NCBI GenBank assembly: GCA_943842505.1
Contig: CALTDI010000015.1
Coordinates: 39,901 to 103,900, forward strand
Length of the DNA stretch: 64,000 nt
DNA from: an uncultured Pseudomonadales bacterium
GTDB lineage: Bacteria; Pseudomonadota; Gammaproteobacteria; Pseudomonadales; Pseudohongiellaceae
Reading direction: 5' to 3'
Part shown: positions 9,260 to 19,478 of the stretch, one piece after another
Layout: every line of letters begins with the position of its first letter
Position numbering within the stretch: the first letter of the stretch is position 1
Made by a program: the position numbers and the translations under genes
The notes under the pieces: generated by a model
Database searches by the model: none
What the model was told of the DNA's origin: nothing
What the model saw: the letters and a program-made list of their open reading frames with translations, nothing else

Positions 9260-10304
9260 TTGTTGAAAAGGTTCGAAAAGTCGAAAATTAGCGGAATACT
9301 CATGTCTATTACGATCACTGAACAACGCGAACAGAATGTTGACCTTCCACTGCATGCCGCAGCACCGGCGCTTGCCCGACCATTCTCGCTCGGAGACTGG
9401 CGAGTACTGCCGCAGTTGAACCGCCTGCAACATCTCATTAGCGGCGAAGAGCGACAGTTAGAACCGCGCCTGATTAAGCTGCTTTGCTTTCTCGCGGCAA
9501 ATGAACACCGGGTTCTGTCACGCGAGGAGCTTGTGCAGGAACTATGGCCCCGAGTCATAGTGAATGAAAATTCACTCACTCGAGCTATCTCGGAGCTTCG
9601 CAAGCAGTTGCAATCGACAATCGCTGTCCATGCTAATTACATCGAAACTATTCCCAAGCGAGGCTACCGCCTCATCCCCATAGTCGAATTCACAGAGGCT
9701 CGGCGCTCTGCAGCAATACCTGGCAATTTCTCGCTTTGGAACGAACTACTCACGCAGTCACCTCGAAGAGTTGCTGCCGCCCTATCCGCTGCCGGTCTGT
9801 GTTTGATACTGGCAGGATGGCTATCTCTGGGCGCACAGCGTCTCGTCGATCTGGATCGAAGTCTGGTAGTGTTGAGTGACGACGTACTCAATGAAGAGCC
9901 CGACTATCTGGGTGGCACGCTGCAATTGAGTACAATCGAGGGAAGTTCTGCCGTCGTTGAGTCTATCGCTTCGCCCGTAGTCTCTCTGGACGAGAAGCAA
10001 TACGCCTTCATTCAATATGACACGTCCGGCTCGACCATTTTCCTTGGCGGATTTGGCACGGCAATCGAACCCGTTCCCTGTTTACTACAGCAATAGACAG
10101 CTCTTCAATTTGGCCTGGTCTCCTGTGGGAAACAATCTGCTGTTTGCAAGAAGGCCGAACGTTTCAACCGCGGCAGTTTTTTCGCCCGTAGGCGAGACAG
10201 CCGAGCTGCTTATGCTAAATCTAAACACGCTGGAGACGACTCGACTAGTGGAGGACATGAACCCAGCCGATACTGATCCCTCTACCAGTCTCAACCTCAC
10301 CTAG
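9260..10304 (+). pseudogene. CadC/ToxR-like winged-helix membrane regulator, frameshifted near 10036-10047 and apparently truncated
   Basis: 9260-10096 encodes a wHTH (LSREELVQELWPRVIVNENSLTRAISELRKQL...IETIPKRGYRLI) and a TM; homology-like text continues in another frame in 10017-10304 (NRQLFNLAWSPVGNNLLFARRP). Confidence 0.65.
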
Positions 10305-10348
10305 GCATTATCGAGCAAGCAACACGCTCCCTACTCGAATCCTTCTAT

Positions 10349-11275
10349 CTACATCTGATGGCTGGCGGGGCCCACGACCGTCGAAAGATACGATGTGACT
10401 ATCAGAATTGCCGCAGCAATCGCTAGCTCCACACGAATCGAAGTTTGTAGCCGCGAGATACTCCCACTAGCAAGCATCGAAGGCACCAAAACAAGTTTAT
10501 TGATAGCGGCGACCGCTAGAATAGCAGCGACTAGAACCAGCTTAACTAGCAAGACCACGCCGTAGCCAGTTTTTATCAAGTCGAAAGGCGAGTCTAACAA
10601 CTCCCACGACATCAATATGCCTGCCAGAAAGAGTATCGAGAGGATGGCGATAGCATTATCACCAAAGCGCTTAAGCGTCTTCTGCAATGTTTCCAGGCTT
10701 GTGCTCTTGCTCAATTGCAAAAATGGATAGAGACAACCGATCCATAGAGCGAAGGCTATAAAGTGCAGCATTATGGAAGTCTGAGCCACAATACTTAATA
10801 CGGAAACATGACCGCTTACCCGATGAGAAAAGGCCAATATGATCAGAGCCGCGAACTGAATTGTAAATAGAAACCGCGCCAAAAGAACGGATAGCTTACC
10901 ATCCGTATACTGCAGCTTCTTAAGAAAGACTACACTTGCCCCCCCTGCCAATATAAAGGCTAGCAGCCTGAACAAGGTGACATCACCGAGACTGGTGTCC
11001 AACAAAATAGAGGCCATCCCCCAGTCAAACATTCCCCCTACACCACTGTCGTTTATCAAACCAACCTGCACGAGAAAGCCGAGCAGAACCCCGTGAAAAC
11101 CGACAACTGCGCCGACAAAGACAGTGGAAAAATTGGAGAATAGCGTTGCCCTGCTTCCATTGGAATAACGCAAAGCAGCTAGACTGCCTCCAGCTATACT
11201 GAAGGCAGCAAAGTAGAGGAGAAGTTTGGCTAGAAGGCTTGCCATCTCCCAATTGTCAGGGAGTGAAAACATCAA
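10349..11275 (-). CDS. copD: Copper resistance CopD family membrane protein
   Basis: Multi-TM; HFIAFALWIGCLYPFLQL, FGDNAIAILSILFLAGILMSW, GYGVVLLVKLVLVAAILAVAAINK; directly downstream of copC. Confidence 0.85.
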   Translation of the reverse strand: MMFSLPDNWEMASLLAKLLLYFAAFSIAGGSLAALRYSNGSRATLFSNFSTVFVGAVVGFHGVLLGFLVQVGLINDSGVGGMFDWGMASILLDTSLGDVTLFRLLAFILAGGASVVFLKKLQYTDGKLSVLLARFLFTIQFAALIILAFSHRVSGHVSVLSIVAQTSIMLHFIAFALWIGCLYPFLQLSKSTSLETLQKTLKRFGDNAIAILSILFLAGILMSWELLDSPFDLIKTGYGVVLLVKLVLVAAILAVAAINKLVLVPSMLASGSISRLQTSIRVELAIAAAILIVTSYLSTVVGPASHQM

Positions 11276-11289
11276 GCGCTCCGATTCAG

Positions 11290-11709
11290 CTAGTGCCCGT
11301 GGCTCGCGGCTTCGCCGGAATGATCTTCGGCCGCCGACGGGTCAACAGTAAAACTGTAACTATCTGCTACCGTGTGGCCGTCTGCACCGATGACCGCCCA
11401 GTTAACGGTGAACGCACCTGGATGCATGCCGGGGGTTTCAATCATGAATGTGGCTTTAGGCTCGCTGTTACTCTCAAAATTAGTTGGCATTTCGTGGCCC
11501 ACACCCATCAGCTCCAACTTAACCAGTTTCACCGGCCCATTGAAGCTCAGGTTAATATGTCCTGGTGCCTCCCTAATTATCGCACCGTCAGCTGGAGCGG
11601 CCTCTTTCAATGCCGTATGAGCGAAGGCAGTAGTGGAAACTAGTAGCGTGAAAACAGCGCAGGCAATGACGCGTGATGCCGACCGAAGAGACGATTGAGA
11701 ATGTTTCAT
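11290..11709 (-). CDS. copC: Copper resistance protein CopC
   Basis: Mature N-terminus HTALKEAAPADGAIIREAPGHINLSF; NWAVIGADGHTVADSYSFTV; His-rich tail. Confidence 0.9.
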   Translation of the reverse strand: MKHSQSSLRSASRVIACAVFTLLVSTTAFAHTALKEAAPADGAIIREAPGHINLSFNGPVKLVKLELMGVGHEMPTNFESNSEPKATFMIETPGMHPGAFTVNWAVIGADGHTVADSYSFTVDPSAAEDHSGEAASHGH

Positions 11710-11849
11710 AGAAACCTCAGATTAAGAAAAGTTAGTCAGATCAGAGGATTATCGCAGCTTGGAAGGAAATAGGCGAATCAGGAACTATGCGTCAAATTGT
11801 CGCAGAATCTAGAGCCCTCACACCCTGATCCGAACCGGATATCGCCGTA

Positions 11850-12575
11850 TTAGGTGCCTTTCTTTTTCCATACCCGACTCCTGGGCGAGAGCGTGATCTC
11901 ATCAAAAACCGTGCCGGCTCGTGACGCCAATACCATCATCACGGCCTGTGCAATATCCTCCGGCTCGATCGCGTTTTCGGGTGACTGCTCTGGCTCAAAC
12001 TGTAATCGATCGAAGAATGGCGTACGCACGGCTCCCGGATTAATCAGGGTCACCCTAAGCCCAGACTTGCCGCTCTCTTCACGCAGCGCCTGGGAAAACC
12101 CGCGAATAGCAAACTTACTGGCGCAATAGATACTGCCCTGCCTGGCACCCCTGAGAGCCGCTTCGGAGCCCATAAACAAGATATCACCCTCACCCTGTTT
12201 CTTTAGCTGGGGCAGGAAGGCTTTTGTAACAATTACCTGGCTAGTTAGATTGGTATCCATAACTAATCGAATGTCTTTCACCGAGAGCTGCTCCAGGAAC
12301 CCCATCCTGCCGATGCCGGCATTATTGATAAGCGCCTTCACTGGCATGTCTATTTCTTCAATCAATGCAGACATTGCATCGGGAAGCGCATCTAAATCGG
12401 CAAGATTGATACTTCGGCCAATAAAATTCGGATGATCCAGCCCCGCTTTCTCCAGATTTTTGGCAATACCTAGAACCACATAACCCGCTTCAAGCAACGC
12501 CTTTACCAGGCATAGACCTATACCAGAGGATGCCCCCGTCACTACGACCATCTTTTTAGTATTTATTTTGCTCAA
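11850..12575 (-). CDS. SDR family NAD(P)-dependent oxidoreductase
   Basis: VVTGASSGIGLCL, NNAGIGRMG, YCASKFAIRGF, INPGAVRTPFF. Confidence 0.9.
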   Translation of the reverse strand: MSKINTKKMVVVTGASSGIGLCLVKALLEAGYVVLGIAKNLEKAGLDHPNFIGRSINLADLDALPDAMSALIEEIDMPVKALINNAGIGRMGFLEQLSVKDIRLVMDTNLTSQVIVTKAFLPQLKKQGEGDILFMGSEAALRGARQGSIYCASKFAIRGFSQALREESGKSGLRVTLINPGAVRTPFFDRLQFEPEQSPENAIEPEDIAQAVMMVLASRAGTVFDEITLSPRSRVWKKKGT

Positions 12576-12603
12576 TCTGAATACTCCAAAATACCTTCGA
12601 CTA

Positions 12604-13599
12604 TTACGCGCAACGGTAATACTGCTGCGGCGAGATATGGCTGAACAATAATTTCTCTATAGCCGCCAATTGTAAAGACTCATCCTCACTCTTTAGCGCT
12701 ATCATTCCATCCGCAGTCGTCGTGGGTCGCGCAAACAATTCTTCATCTGGGTAGAGTTTAACAATTCTCTTGTGAAAATCGATTGGCATCCTAAACAAGC
12801 CGCTACTTACAGAGTGAATTTTTCTTGCATCAAGCTTCGCAAACACTTGTGCAAATAAACTCTCATAGGGCGTCAAGCCCTGAGAATCCAATATCAATGG
12901 CTCGAAGCGAAGAGCAACTCTCCAACCGGCGAGCTGCAACTTCTGCAAGGCTTCAAGTCTTTTATCGATCGATGGAACTTTATGCTCCCAGCGCGAACCC
13001 GCCTCATGAGAGGTGAAACTCATAGCAATGACGCAGTTTGGAATAACCGGCTGCTCAAGCAAATGGCGAATCTGCGTACTCTTCGTTCTGAACTCTAATT
13101 CAGCGTTAGGGTATTCTCCAAACAGCGGCACAAAATGCTTACAGAAATCGCTGACTGGCTCTAGCGCCAGGCTGTCACAGTCGTAACCGCTGTAATAGAC
13201 GCCACCACCAGAATTTTTCTCTATCTTGCTAGCGATGGCTTCTTCAAAATCTTCATAATTAACGAATAGTACGTAGTTAGCTGAGCTATACATGCCCTGC
13301 AGAAAACAATAGCGACAATCGTATACACAGTTCAGCATATGCGAAAAGTAATAACTCCTGCTGTCGTTGTAACCGTATCCATCTGGCGCCACAAGCACCT
13401 TACTCCCATACTTTTTCGCCAATATTAACGCAGGTGCCTTCTTCTGCAGACGGAAGTTCTGAGATTTTCGATTGAACACCTCCCCATAGCGCTCACAGAC
13501 GACCCGCGGCACCTGAGGAAAACGATCGAGCATGTTTTTAACTCGGCTCGTTTCCAACACTTCTTCTTCGATGTAGATCGTCGAAAACATATCACTCAA
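12604..13599 (-). CDS. Spore photoproduct lyase-like radical SAM protein
   Basis: HMLNCVYDCRYCFLQGMYSSANYVLFVNYEDF (CxxxCxxC) plus EFRTKST and VALRFEPLIL motifs typical of the SPL family. Confidence 0.8.
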   Translation of the reverse strand: MSDMFSTIYIEEEVLETSRVKNMLDRFPQVPRVVCERYGEVFNRKSQNFRLQKKAPALILAKKYGSKVLVAPDGYGYNDSRSYYFSHMLNCVYDCRYCFLQGMYSSANYVLFVNYEDFEEAIASKIEKNSGGGVYYSGYDCDSLALEPVSDFCKHFVPLFGEYPNAELEFRTKSTQIRHLLEQPVIPNCVIAMSFTSHEAGSRWEHKVPSIDKRLEALQKLQLAGWRVALRFEPLILDSQGLTPYESLFAQVFAKLDARKIHSVSSGLFRMPIDFHKRIVKLYPDEELFARPTTTADGMIALKSEDESLQLAAIEKLLFSHISPQQYYRCA

Positions 13600-13602
13600 C
13601 CA

Positions 13603-14466
13603 CTACTGTTTGCCCACTCTGTCAATCTGTGCCGAGAGCTGGCTGATAATTTGTTTACTGTGACTTCCAGCTAGACTTATAACACTTTCCAGATCAGCCT
13701 CAAGACCCAGCGCCTTATAGCGTAGACAGAGCCGCTTCAACTGCAATTTCTGGTTTACCGTTAGATGAATGCGCGAACAAAGCTCACGATAGACTCCGGG
13801 TATACGATGACTATCGTTGTGTTCTCTTACTATCTCGCTCATTTTGGAAATAAGTAAAATGATTTGTTCTTGTAGCAGCCTAATCCAGATAGGTATGTTC
13901 TTGAAATCCAGCTTCTCAATCGGATTCTCCAGATTATCAGAAATTATTTTGAATACTTGCACCAATTCGGCAGTAGAGTATTTAGTCGCCTGCTCGAAAA
14001 ATGAAAATGCTTCCATCTCATAGGCTACATCTTCGGGATAGGTGCGCTCTGGCTCATCGACAGTAATCACCGCGACACTATCTATCCCTGCAATAAGCTG
14101 AGGTGGATAGGCGCTAACGCCCGATACCTGGCAAGTGATTTTATTGCCAAGCCAGGCGCTGCCCAGCGGCGCCTTACTATGACCAGCAATACCGATATTT
14201 AACCAGGCCCGTATCTGACCTTCCTCATTGGCTTGTTGCTGCGACAGGTCGGTAATGGCTGCCTCCATAGCGGCTCTGCCGATTCCCGAAACAATCAGGT
14301 GTAGGTTGTTAGAATTACCATACTGCACGAATCGAGACGTGGTTTGAAATGGCTGCAGATGCAGCATGGGGATCAGAGCCTTAGCCTCCAGGGCATGAGC
14401 CACCACTATATTCACCGGGGTGGATTCTGATCCATGCAATGATTTTTCAAACTTCTTAATCATCAT
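13603..14466 (-). CDS. Nucleoside phosphorylase/nucleosidase-like protein with C-terminal extension
   Basis: VVAHALEAKALIP, LIVSGIGRAAMEAAI, WLNIGIAGHSKAPLGSAWLGNKI, YEMEAFSFFEQATKY, FKIISDNLENP (PNP/UDP-phosphorylase superfamily pattern). Confidence 0.65.
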   Translation of the reverse strand: MMIKKFEKSLHGSESTPVNIVVAHALEAKALIPMLHLQPFQTTSRFVQYGNSNNLHLIVSGIGRAAMEAAITDLSQQQANEEGQIRAWLNIGIAGHSKAPLGSAWLGNKITCQVSGVSAYPPQLIAGIDSVAVITVDEPERTYPEDVAYEMEAFSFFEQATKYSTAELVQVFKIISDNLENPIEKLDFKNIPIWIRLLQEQIILLISKMSEIVREHNDSHRIPGVYRELCSRIHLTVNQKLQLKRLCLRYKALGLEADLESVISLAGSHSKQIISQLSAQIDRVGKQ

Positions 14467-15307
14467 GTGCCTCAGATATCAGGCTACCGTGCATTTTTAG
14501 AAGCTGGTCATAGTAGTGGACGTCTTCGAGCTTTGCCCTCTTTGAAGCCCCATTTCTTAATATTGTCACTTTCTCTAGGAGAGTTTTCTGAACAAGTCGC
14601 CCTTGATCAGCATCCAAACTCCCACTGCTTAGAAGCTTTGTAAGAGACTGCACTCTAAATCTGTCCATACCCCAGTAATGCTTGGACAATTGATCTTCAT
14701 GACCACCGTACTTCATGAGCAAGGGGTTATCCACATAGAGGACGCGTTCTTTGCAACAGATTCTCAACCAAAGATCATAGTCTTCACAGGCCGGTAACGA
14801 TTCGTCAAATCCGCCTACATCTGCAAGCAGGGAACGATGCAGCACTGCCGCAGACGGAGAGATCGCACACAAGGGCAGGCACAGCGGAAAGATATAGCCG
14901 CCACTCTTTTTATGCTTGTGCATTTGATTAACGCGCTTACCGTTTCGAATCCAGATTTCATCGCTATGTACCAATCTGATATCCGGGCTCGCTTCCAGTT
15001 CAGACAACTGTACCTCGAGCTTCTTTGGCAACCACTCATCATCCGAGTCGAGAAATGCCACACAGTCGCTGGACGTAGCCTCTACTCCCGCGTTTCTCGC
15101 CGCACTGACACCCAGGTTCTGCTGCCTGATATAAATGACCTGGGAAAAATGTTCTTTGACCAACACCTCAGTAGAATCCGTTGAGCCGTCATCGATAACG
15201 CAGACTTCCTCAGGCTGCCGTGTCTGCTCAAAAACAGATTCAAGCGCGCGGCGCAGAGTCCTCGCTCTATTGTATGTTGGGATTATAACTGCGACTGAAT
15301 ATTTCAC
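14456..15307 (-). CDS. Glycosyltransferase family 2
   Basis: VAVIIPTYNRARTLRRALESVFEQTRQPEEVCVIDDGSTDST...AFLDSDDEWLPKKLE. Confidence 0.92.
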   Translation of the reverse strand: MKYSVAVIIPTYNRARTLRRALESVFEQTRQPEEVCVIDDGSTDSTEVLVKEHFSQVIYIRQQNLGVSAARNAGVEATSSDCVAFLDSDDEWLPKKLEVQLSELEASPDIRLVHSDEIWIRNGKRVNQMHKHKKSGGYIFPLCLPLCAISPSAAVLHRSLLADVGGFDESLPACEDYDLWLRICCKERVLYVDNPLLMKYGGHEDQLSKHYWGMDRFRVQSLTKLLSSGSLDADQGRLVQKTLLEKVTILRNGASKRAKLEDVHYYDQLLKMHGSLISEAHDD

Positions 15308-15373
15308 GGCGCTACTACTGATAGTGAGTTAAATTGGCAGCCCTTGAACAGCCACCGACCGGGGTTCGCTTGC

Positions 15374-15402
15374 AAAAAAAGGGAACCGAGGTTCCCTTTT
15401 TT
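15374..15402. terminator. Bidirectional rho-independent terminator
   Basis: aaaaaaaGGGAACCgaGGTTCCCtttttt, between minus-strand genes. Confidence 0.85.
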
Positions 15403-15466
15403 CTATCCATACTTTCTGTGCTAAACGCTTTGGCTAATTCCGTCTAGCCAAACCAGAAAAGGCTAA

Positions 15467-16684
15467 CTAGTTATATTTCGCCAATTCCTTTCTCGCGATA
15501 ACGCGACGATGCACTTCATCCGGCCCATCGGCGAGACGCAGTGTACGCTGACCTGTCCACAGTGCCGCTAGAGGGAAGTCCTGGGATACACCGGCCGCAC
15601 CGTGCATCTGAATAGCACGATCGATCACACGCAGAGCCATATTTGGTACGGCTACTTTGATCTGAGATATCGCATCACGAGCCGCCTTGTTTCCTATCGT
15701 GTCCATGAGCCATGCTGCTTTGTAGGTAAGCAGCCTGCACATCTCAATTTCAATGCGACTATCGGCAATGACGTCATAGTTGCCACCTAGCTCCGCTAGA
15801 GGCTTACCAAAGGCTTCCCTGCTTACTGCACGCTGACACATCAGATCGAGAGCCTTCTCCGCAGCACCAATAGAACGCATGCAGTGATGGATACGGCCAG
15901 GGCCTAGACGCCCCTGAGAAATTTCAAAGCCTCTGCCGCGACCAAGAATTATATTGCTTTCAGGTACTCGAACATTATGGAATTTAATATGCATATGACC
16001 ATGAGGCGCATCATCGCGGCCAAAGACATGCATGGGTCGTATGACCTCAACACCTTCGGCGTCCATCGGCACGAGAATCTGTGATTGCCGAGTATGCTTT
16101 GGCGCATCGGGATCGGTTAACACCATAACGATCATAATCTTGCAGCGGGCATCACCGGCGCCAGAAATATAAAACTTCTCGCCACTTATCACCCACTCGT
16201 CGCCATCTAGGACTGCGCTCGTTGCGATATTGGTTGCATCAGAAGATGCAACACCGGGCTCAGTCATTGCGAATGCTGAGCGAATCTCACCAGAGAGCAG
16301 CGGCACCAGCCACTCTTTCTTCTGTTCTTCGGAACCATAACGTTCTAATACTTCCATGTTACCGGTATCGGGCGCACTGCAATTAAACGCCTCAGATGCA
16401 AGTCGGCTTCGCCCCATGATCTCGGCTAGGTGTGCGTACTGCAGATTCGATATGCCTGCGCCACCCTGACTCTCTGGCAGGAAGAAGTTCCACAATCCCA
16501 GTCTACGAGCCTCAGCCTTGAGGCTTTCCAATATTTCGTCCTGACGAGGTGTGTGCGACCATCGGTCACCAACACTCACCTCTTCGTGATATTCAAGCTC
16601 TACCGGCTCTACTTTCTCAGCTACAAAAGTACGAATCTTTTCACGCACTTCAACTAGTTCTTCTGATAATCCTAAGTCCATCAT
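15467..16684 (-). CDS. Acyl-CoA dehydrogenase family protein
   Basis: [80 protein letters not shown]. Confidence 0.93.
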   Translation of the reverse strand: MMDLGLSEELVEVREKIRTFVAEKVEPVELEYHEEVSVGDRWSHTPRQDEILESLKAEARRLGLWNFFLPESQGGAGISNLQYAHLAEIMGRSRLASEAFNCSAPDTGNMEVLERYGSEEQKKEWLVPLLSGEIRSAFAMTEPGVASSDATNIATSAVLDGDEWVISGEKFYISGAGDARCKIMIVMVLTDPDAPKHTRQSQILVPMDAEGVEVIRPMHVFGRDDAPHGHMHIKFHNVRVPESNIILGRGRGFEISQGRLGPGRIHHCMRSIGAAEKALDLMCQRAVSREAFGKPLAELGGNYDVIADSRIEIEMCRLLTYKAAWLMDTIGNKAARDAISQIKVAVPNMALRVIDRAIQMHGAAGVSQDFPLAALWTGQRTLRLADGPDEVHRRVIARKELAKYN

Positions 16685-16731
16685 GTTTTACAGTTCCCCT
16701 GATTCCTAATTAATTAAATAGTATACGCCGA

Positions 16732-17496
16732 TCAACTGGCAATAGTTCCACCGCCATCGATCACTATAGTCTGTCCTGTCGTAAAGCTACCCGCCGCTGA
16801 CGCCAGGAACACTGCTGCACCTGCTATCTCGTCCGGCTCACCAATTCTTCGCAGCGGATACTTGGAAACAGTCGCCTCGTAGATTTCCGGATTCTCCCAG
16901 AGCGCCTTGGCAAAATCCGTTTTCACCAGGCCAGGTGCAATACAATTGACCCGAATGTTTTTAGGCCCCCATTCTACCGCCAAGTTGCGCGCAATTTGCA
17001 TATCCGCGGCCTTAGAGATTGCATAGGCACCGAGAGCATCGGTACCCTTTAGACCACCGATTGAAGATACGATTATTACCGCGCCTTCGCCCATTTCGGC
17101 CATGCCTGGAAGTACTTGCTGGCACAACCTGTGAACGCTGCCTATATTAGCATGCATTACTTTGTCGAAGGCCTCATCGGGAATATCTTGTGATGGGCCG
17201 AAATACGGATTCAAGGCGGCATTACAAACCAACACACTTACCTTGCCAAGTTGCTGCTCCGTCTTGCTGACCAACTCTTGTAATTGCTCTTTGTAGTTGA
17301 TGTTGCAGGCAATAGCGATGGCCACACCGCCCTTCTCTCGTATCGCGGACGCCACTTCGTCACACGCATCCTGATTACGGCTGGATATGACAACCTTTGC
17401 TCCATGTTCCGCCATTCGACTGGCGATTGCCAGGCCGATACCTTTGGTGGAACCAGTAATAATTGCCACTTTGCCTTCTAGGCTAAATAAACTCAT
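16732..17496 (-). CDS. SDR family oxidoreductase
   Basis: AIITGSTKGIGLAIA, VCNAALNPYFG, YAISKAADMQIARNLAVEWGPKNIRVNCIAPG. Confidence 0.93.
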   Translation of the reverse strand: MSLFSLEGKVAIITGSTKGIGLAIASRMAEHGAKVVISSRNQDACDEVASAIREKGGVAIAIACNINYKEQLQELVSKTEQQLGKVSVLVCNAALNPYFGPSQDIPDEAFDKVMHANIGSVHRLCQQVLPGMAEMGEGAVIIVSSIGGLKGTDALGAYAISKAADMQIARNLAVEWGPKNIRVNCIAPGLVKTDFAKALWENPEIYEATVSKYPLRRIGEPDEIAGAAVFLASAAGSFTTGQTIVIDGGGTIAS

Positions 17497-17575
17497 GCTC
17501 TCTCCACTTCAACTAATTTAATACGGATACGGTAGTACAGAATAGGCATATCAGACCCATTCATTTTAACTCTAC

Positions 17576-18406
17576 TTATTTTGTCCACGGGCGTTTTCCC
17601 TTGGATATACTAGTACCACCATCCACCGGTATGACCGTTCCGTTCGTGTAGGCACCAGCCCTAGATGCAAGATAGGTCACGATACCAACCATCTCTTCAG
17701 GTTTTCCAACTCGATGCAGCGGGCAATCATCTTCTATATCCTTTTTGTAATGCTCAAACACATAGTCTGTCATTTTTGATTCGAAGAAACCCGGCGCTAT
17801 TGCATTCACCGTGATATGCCGTGCAGCTAACTCCACCGCAAAGCTTCGTGTCAGATGATGCAGTGCGGCCTTACTCGAAGAATAGGCAAAGGTAGGTACG
17901 CGCTGGACGATAGGCACATGAATACCATCCATCGACCCAATATTAATTATCCGCGACGGATCTTCCGCAGTCGCCGATTTAGACAATAGAGGCACAGCAT
18001 CACGAGTAAGCGAGAAGACCGCCGTTAAATTCGTATTTATGACTTTCGCGAAACCATCGTCGGGGTATTCTTCGAGTTTCGCACCCCAGTTCGCTCCCGC
18101 GTTGTTGATCAGGATTGACAGGCCACCTAACTTCTCTTCGACAAACTGCAACAGCCGAGCTCGATCTTCGCTATCGGTAACATCTGCAGCAAGCGCCCAG
18201 CACTCGCCAAACTCCGATAGTTCGGCAAGAGCCATGTCGCACTTCTCCTGATTTCGAGAAGCAATGACCACTCGAACACCATTACAGAGAAGCCCCTTCG
18301 CCATGATCAAACCCAGGCCGGAACTACCACCTGTAACCAGCGCCGTCTTCCCTTCTAAAGAAAATAGGGAATTAGTTACATAATTATTGTTATCTTGCTG
18401 ACCCAC
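17576..18406 (-). CDS. SDR family oxidoreductase
   Basis: ALVTGGSSGLGLIMAKGL, NNAGANWGAKLEEY, YSSSKAALHHLTRSFAVELAARHITVNAIAPG. Confidence 0.93.
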   Translation of the reverse strand: MGQQDNNNYVTNSLFSLEGKTALVTGGSSGLGLIMAKGLLCNGVRVVIASRNQEKCDMALAELSEFGECWALAADVTDSEDRARLLQFVEEKLGGLSILINNAGANWGAKLEEYPDDGFAKVINTNLTAVFSLTRDAVPLLSKSATAEDPSRIINIGSMDGIHVPIVQRVPTFAYSSSKAALHHLTRSFAVELAARHITVNAIAPGFFESKMTDYVFEHYKKDIEDDCPLHRVGKPEEMVGIVTYLASRAGAYTNGTVIPVDGGTSISKGKRPWTK

Positions 18407-19428
18407 TAGTCCTCATCCGCGACTTTAATCAATTGCTTACCGAAATTTTTCCCCTTTAACATCCCACGAAAATACTCCGGCGCATTCTCTAGGCCGATGC
18501 CGACGCTTTCTCTGTATTTCAATCTGCCGTCCTGCACCCAGCTTCCTAATTGACGCGTCGCCTCTACCCAGCGATCCTGCCATTCGGTCACGACGAAGAA
18601 TCTGTGCTCTGGCACGGGATCTAATGTCTTAAGAATATGAAAAGGCGTCTCAGAGTTGGCGAGATCTTCGTCATTATAATTAGATATGTATCCGCATATA
18701 GGCACTCTCGCACCTGGGTTCAGCAATGGCACTACCGCCTTGGTGACGTCACCGCCTACGTTCTCAAAATAGATGTCAATACCGTCCGGGCACGCCGCGG
18801 CCAGTTCGGCAGCTAGGTTGCCTGCCTTATAATCTATGCAGGCATCGAATTTGAGTTCTTCTTTTACGTAACGGCATTTTTCTGGGCCTCCAGCAATACC
18901 CACTGCACGCAGACCTTTGATTTTGGCTATCTGCCCCACAGCCGAGCCAACAGCACCAGATGCCGCTGCAACTACCAATGTCTCCCCGGGCTGAGGCTTG
19001 CCAACCTCGGTAAGTCCAAAGTAAGCCGTCCTACCCGTCATTCCCACGACTCCAAGGTGCGCCGAGAGACTGCCGTTATTAAGATCAACTCTCATCAGAC
19101 GAGGGTCATCTGCGTTCGCGACAATATGAGACTGCCATCCCATGTGCGCAGCAACAGCATCTCCTTCCACGAAATCCGGAGAAGTAGATTTCAATACAAC
19201 ACCGGTCGATTCACCTACTATAACATCACCAATCTGTAGCGGGTCGGCGTAAGACTTAACATCGTGCATGCGGCCCCGCATATAGGGGTCAAGAGATAGC
19301 CAGCATACGCGGATCAATACCTGGTTATCGCCCAGCTCCGGGATGTCGACTTCGCGGAGTCCAAAACACTCATCAGTTGGCTCTCCGATTGGGCGCTGCG
19401 CTAGAAATACTTGTGTGTTTTTTGTCAT
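18406..19428 (-). CDS. NADP-dependent oxidoreductase, medium-chain (CurA/PTGR-like)
   Basis: LAQRPIGEPTDECFGLREVDIPEL, SLDPYMRGRM, VVAAASGAVGSAVGQIAKIKGLRAVGIAGGPEKC, DIYFENVGGDV. Confidence 0.92.
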   Translation of the reverse strand: MTKNTQVFLAQRPIGEPTDECFGLREVDIPELGDNQVLIRVCWLSLDPYMRGRMHDVKSYADPLQIGDVIVGESTGVVLKSTSPDFVEGDAVAAHMGWQSHIVANADDPRLMRVDLNNGSLSAHLGVVGMTGRTAYFGLTEVGKPQPGETLVVAAASGAVGSAVGQIAKIKGLRAVGIAGGPEKCRYVKEELKFDACIDYKAGNLAAELAAACPDGIDIYFENVGGDVTKAVVPLLNPGARVPICGYISNYNDEDLANSETPFHILKTLDPVPEHRFFVVTEWQDRWVEATRQLGSWVQDGRLKYRESVGIGLENAPEYFRGMLKGKNFGKQLIKVADED

Positions 19429-19478
19429 TGTAAAGTCCTGTCCTAACTCTATATCTCAGGCCGATCAGTCTACTTTAC

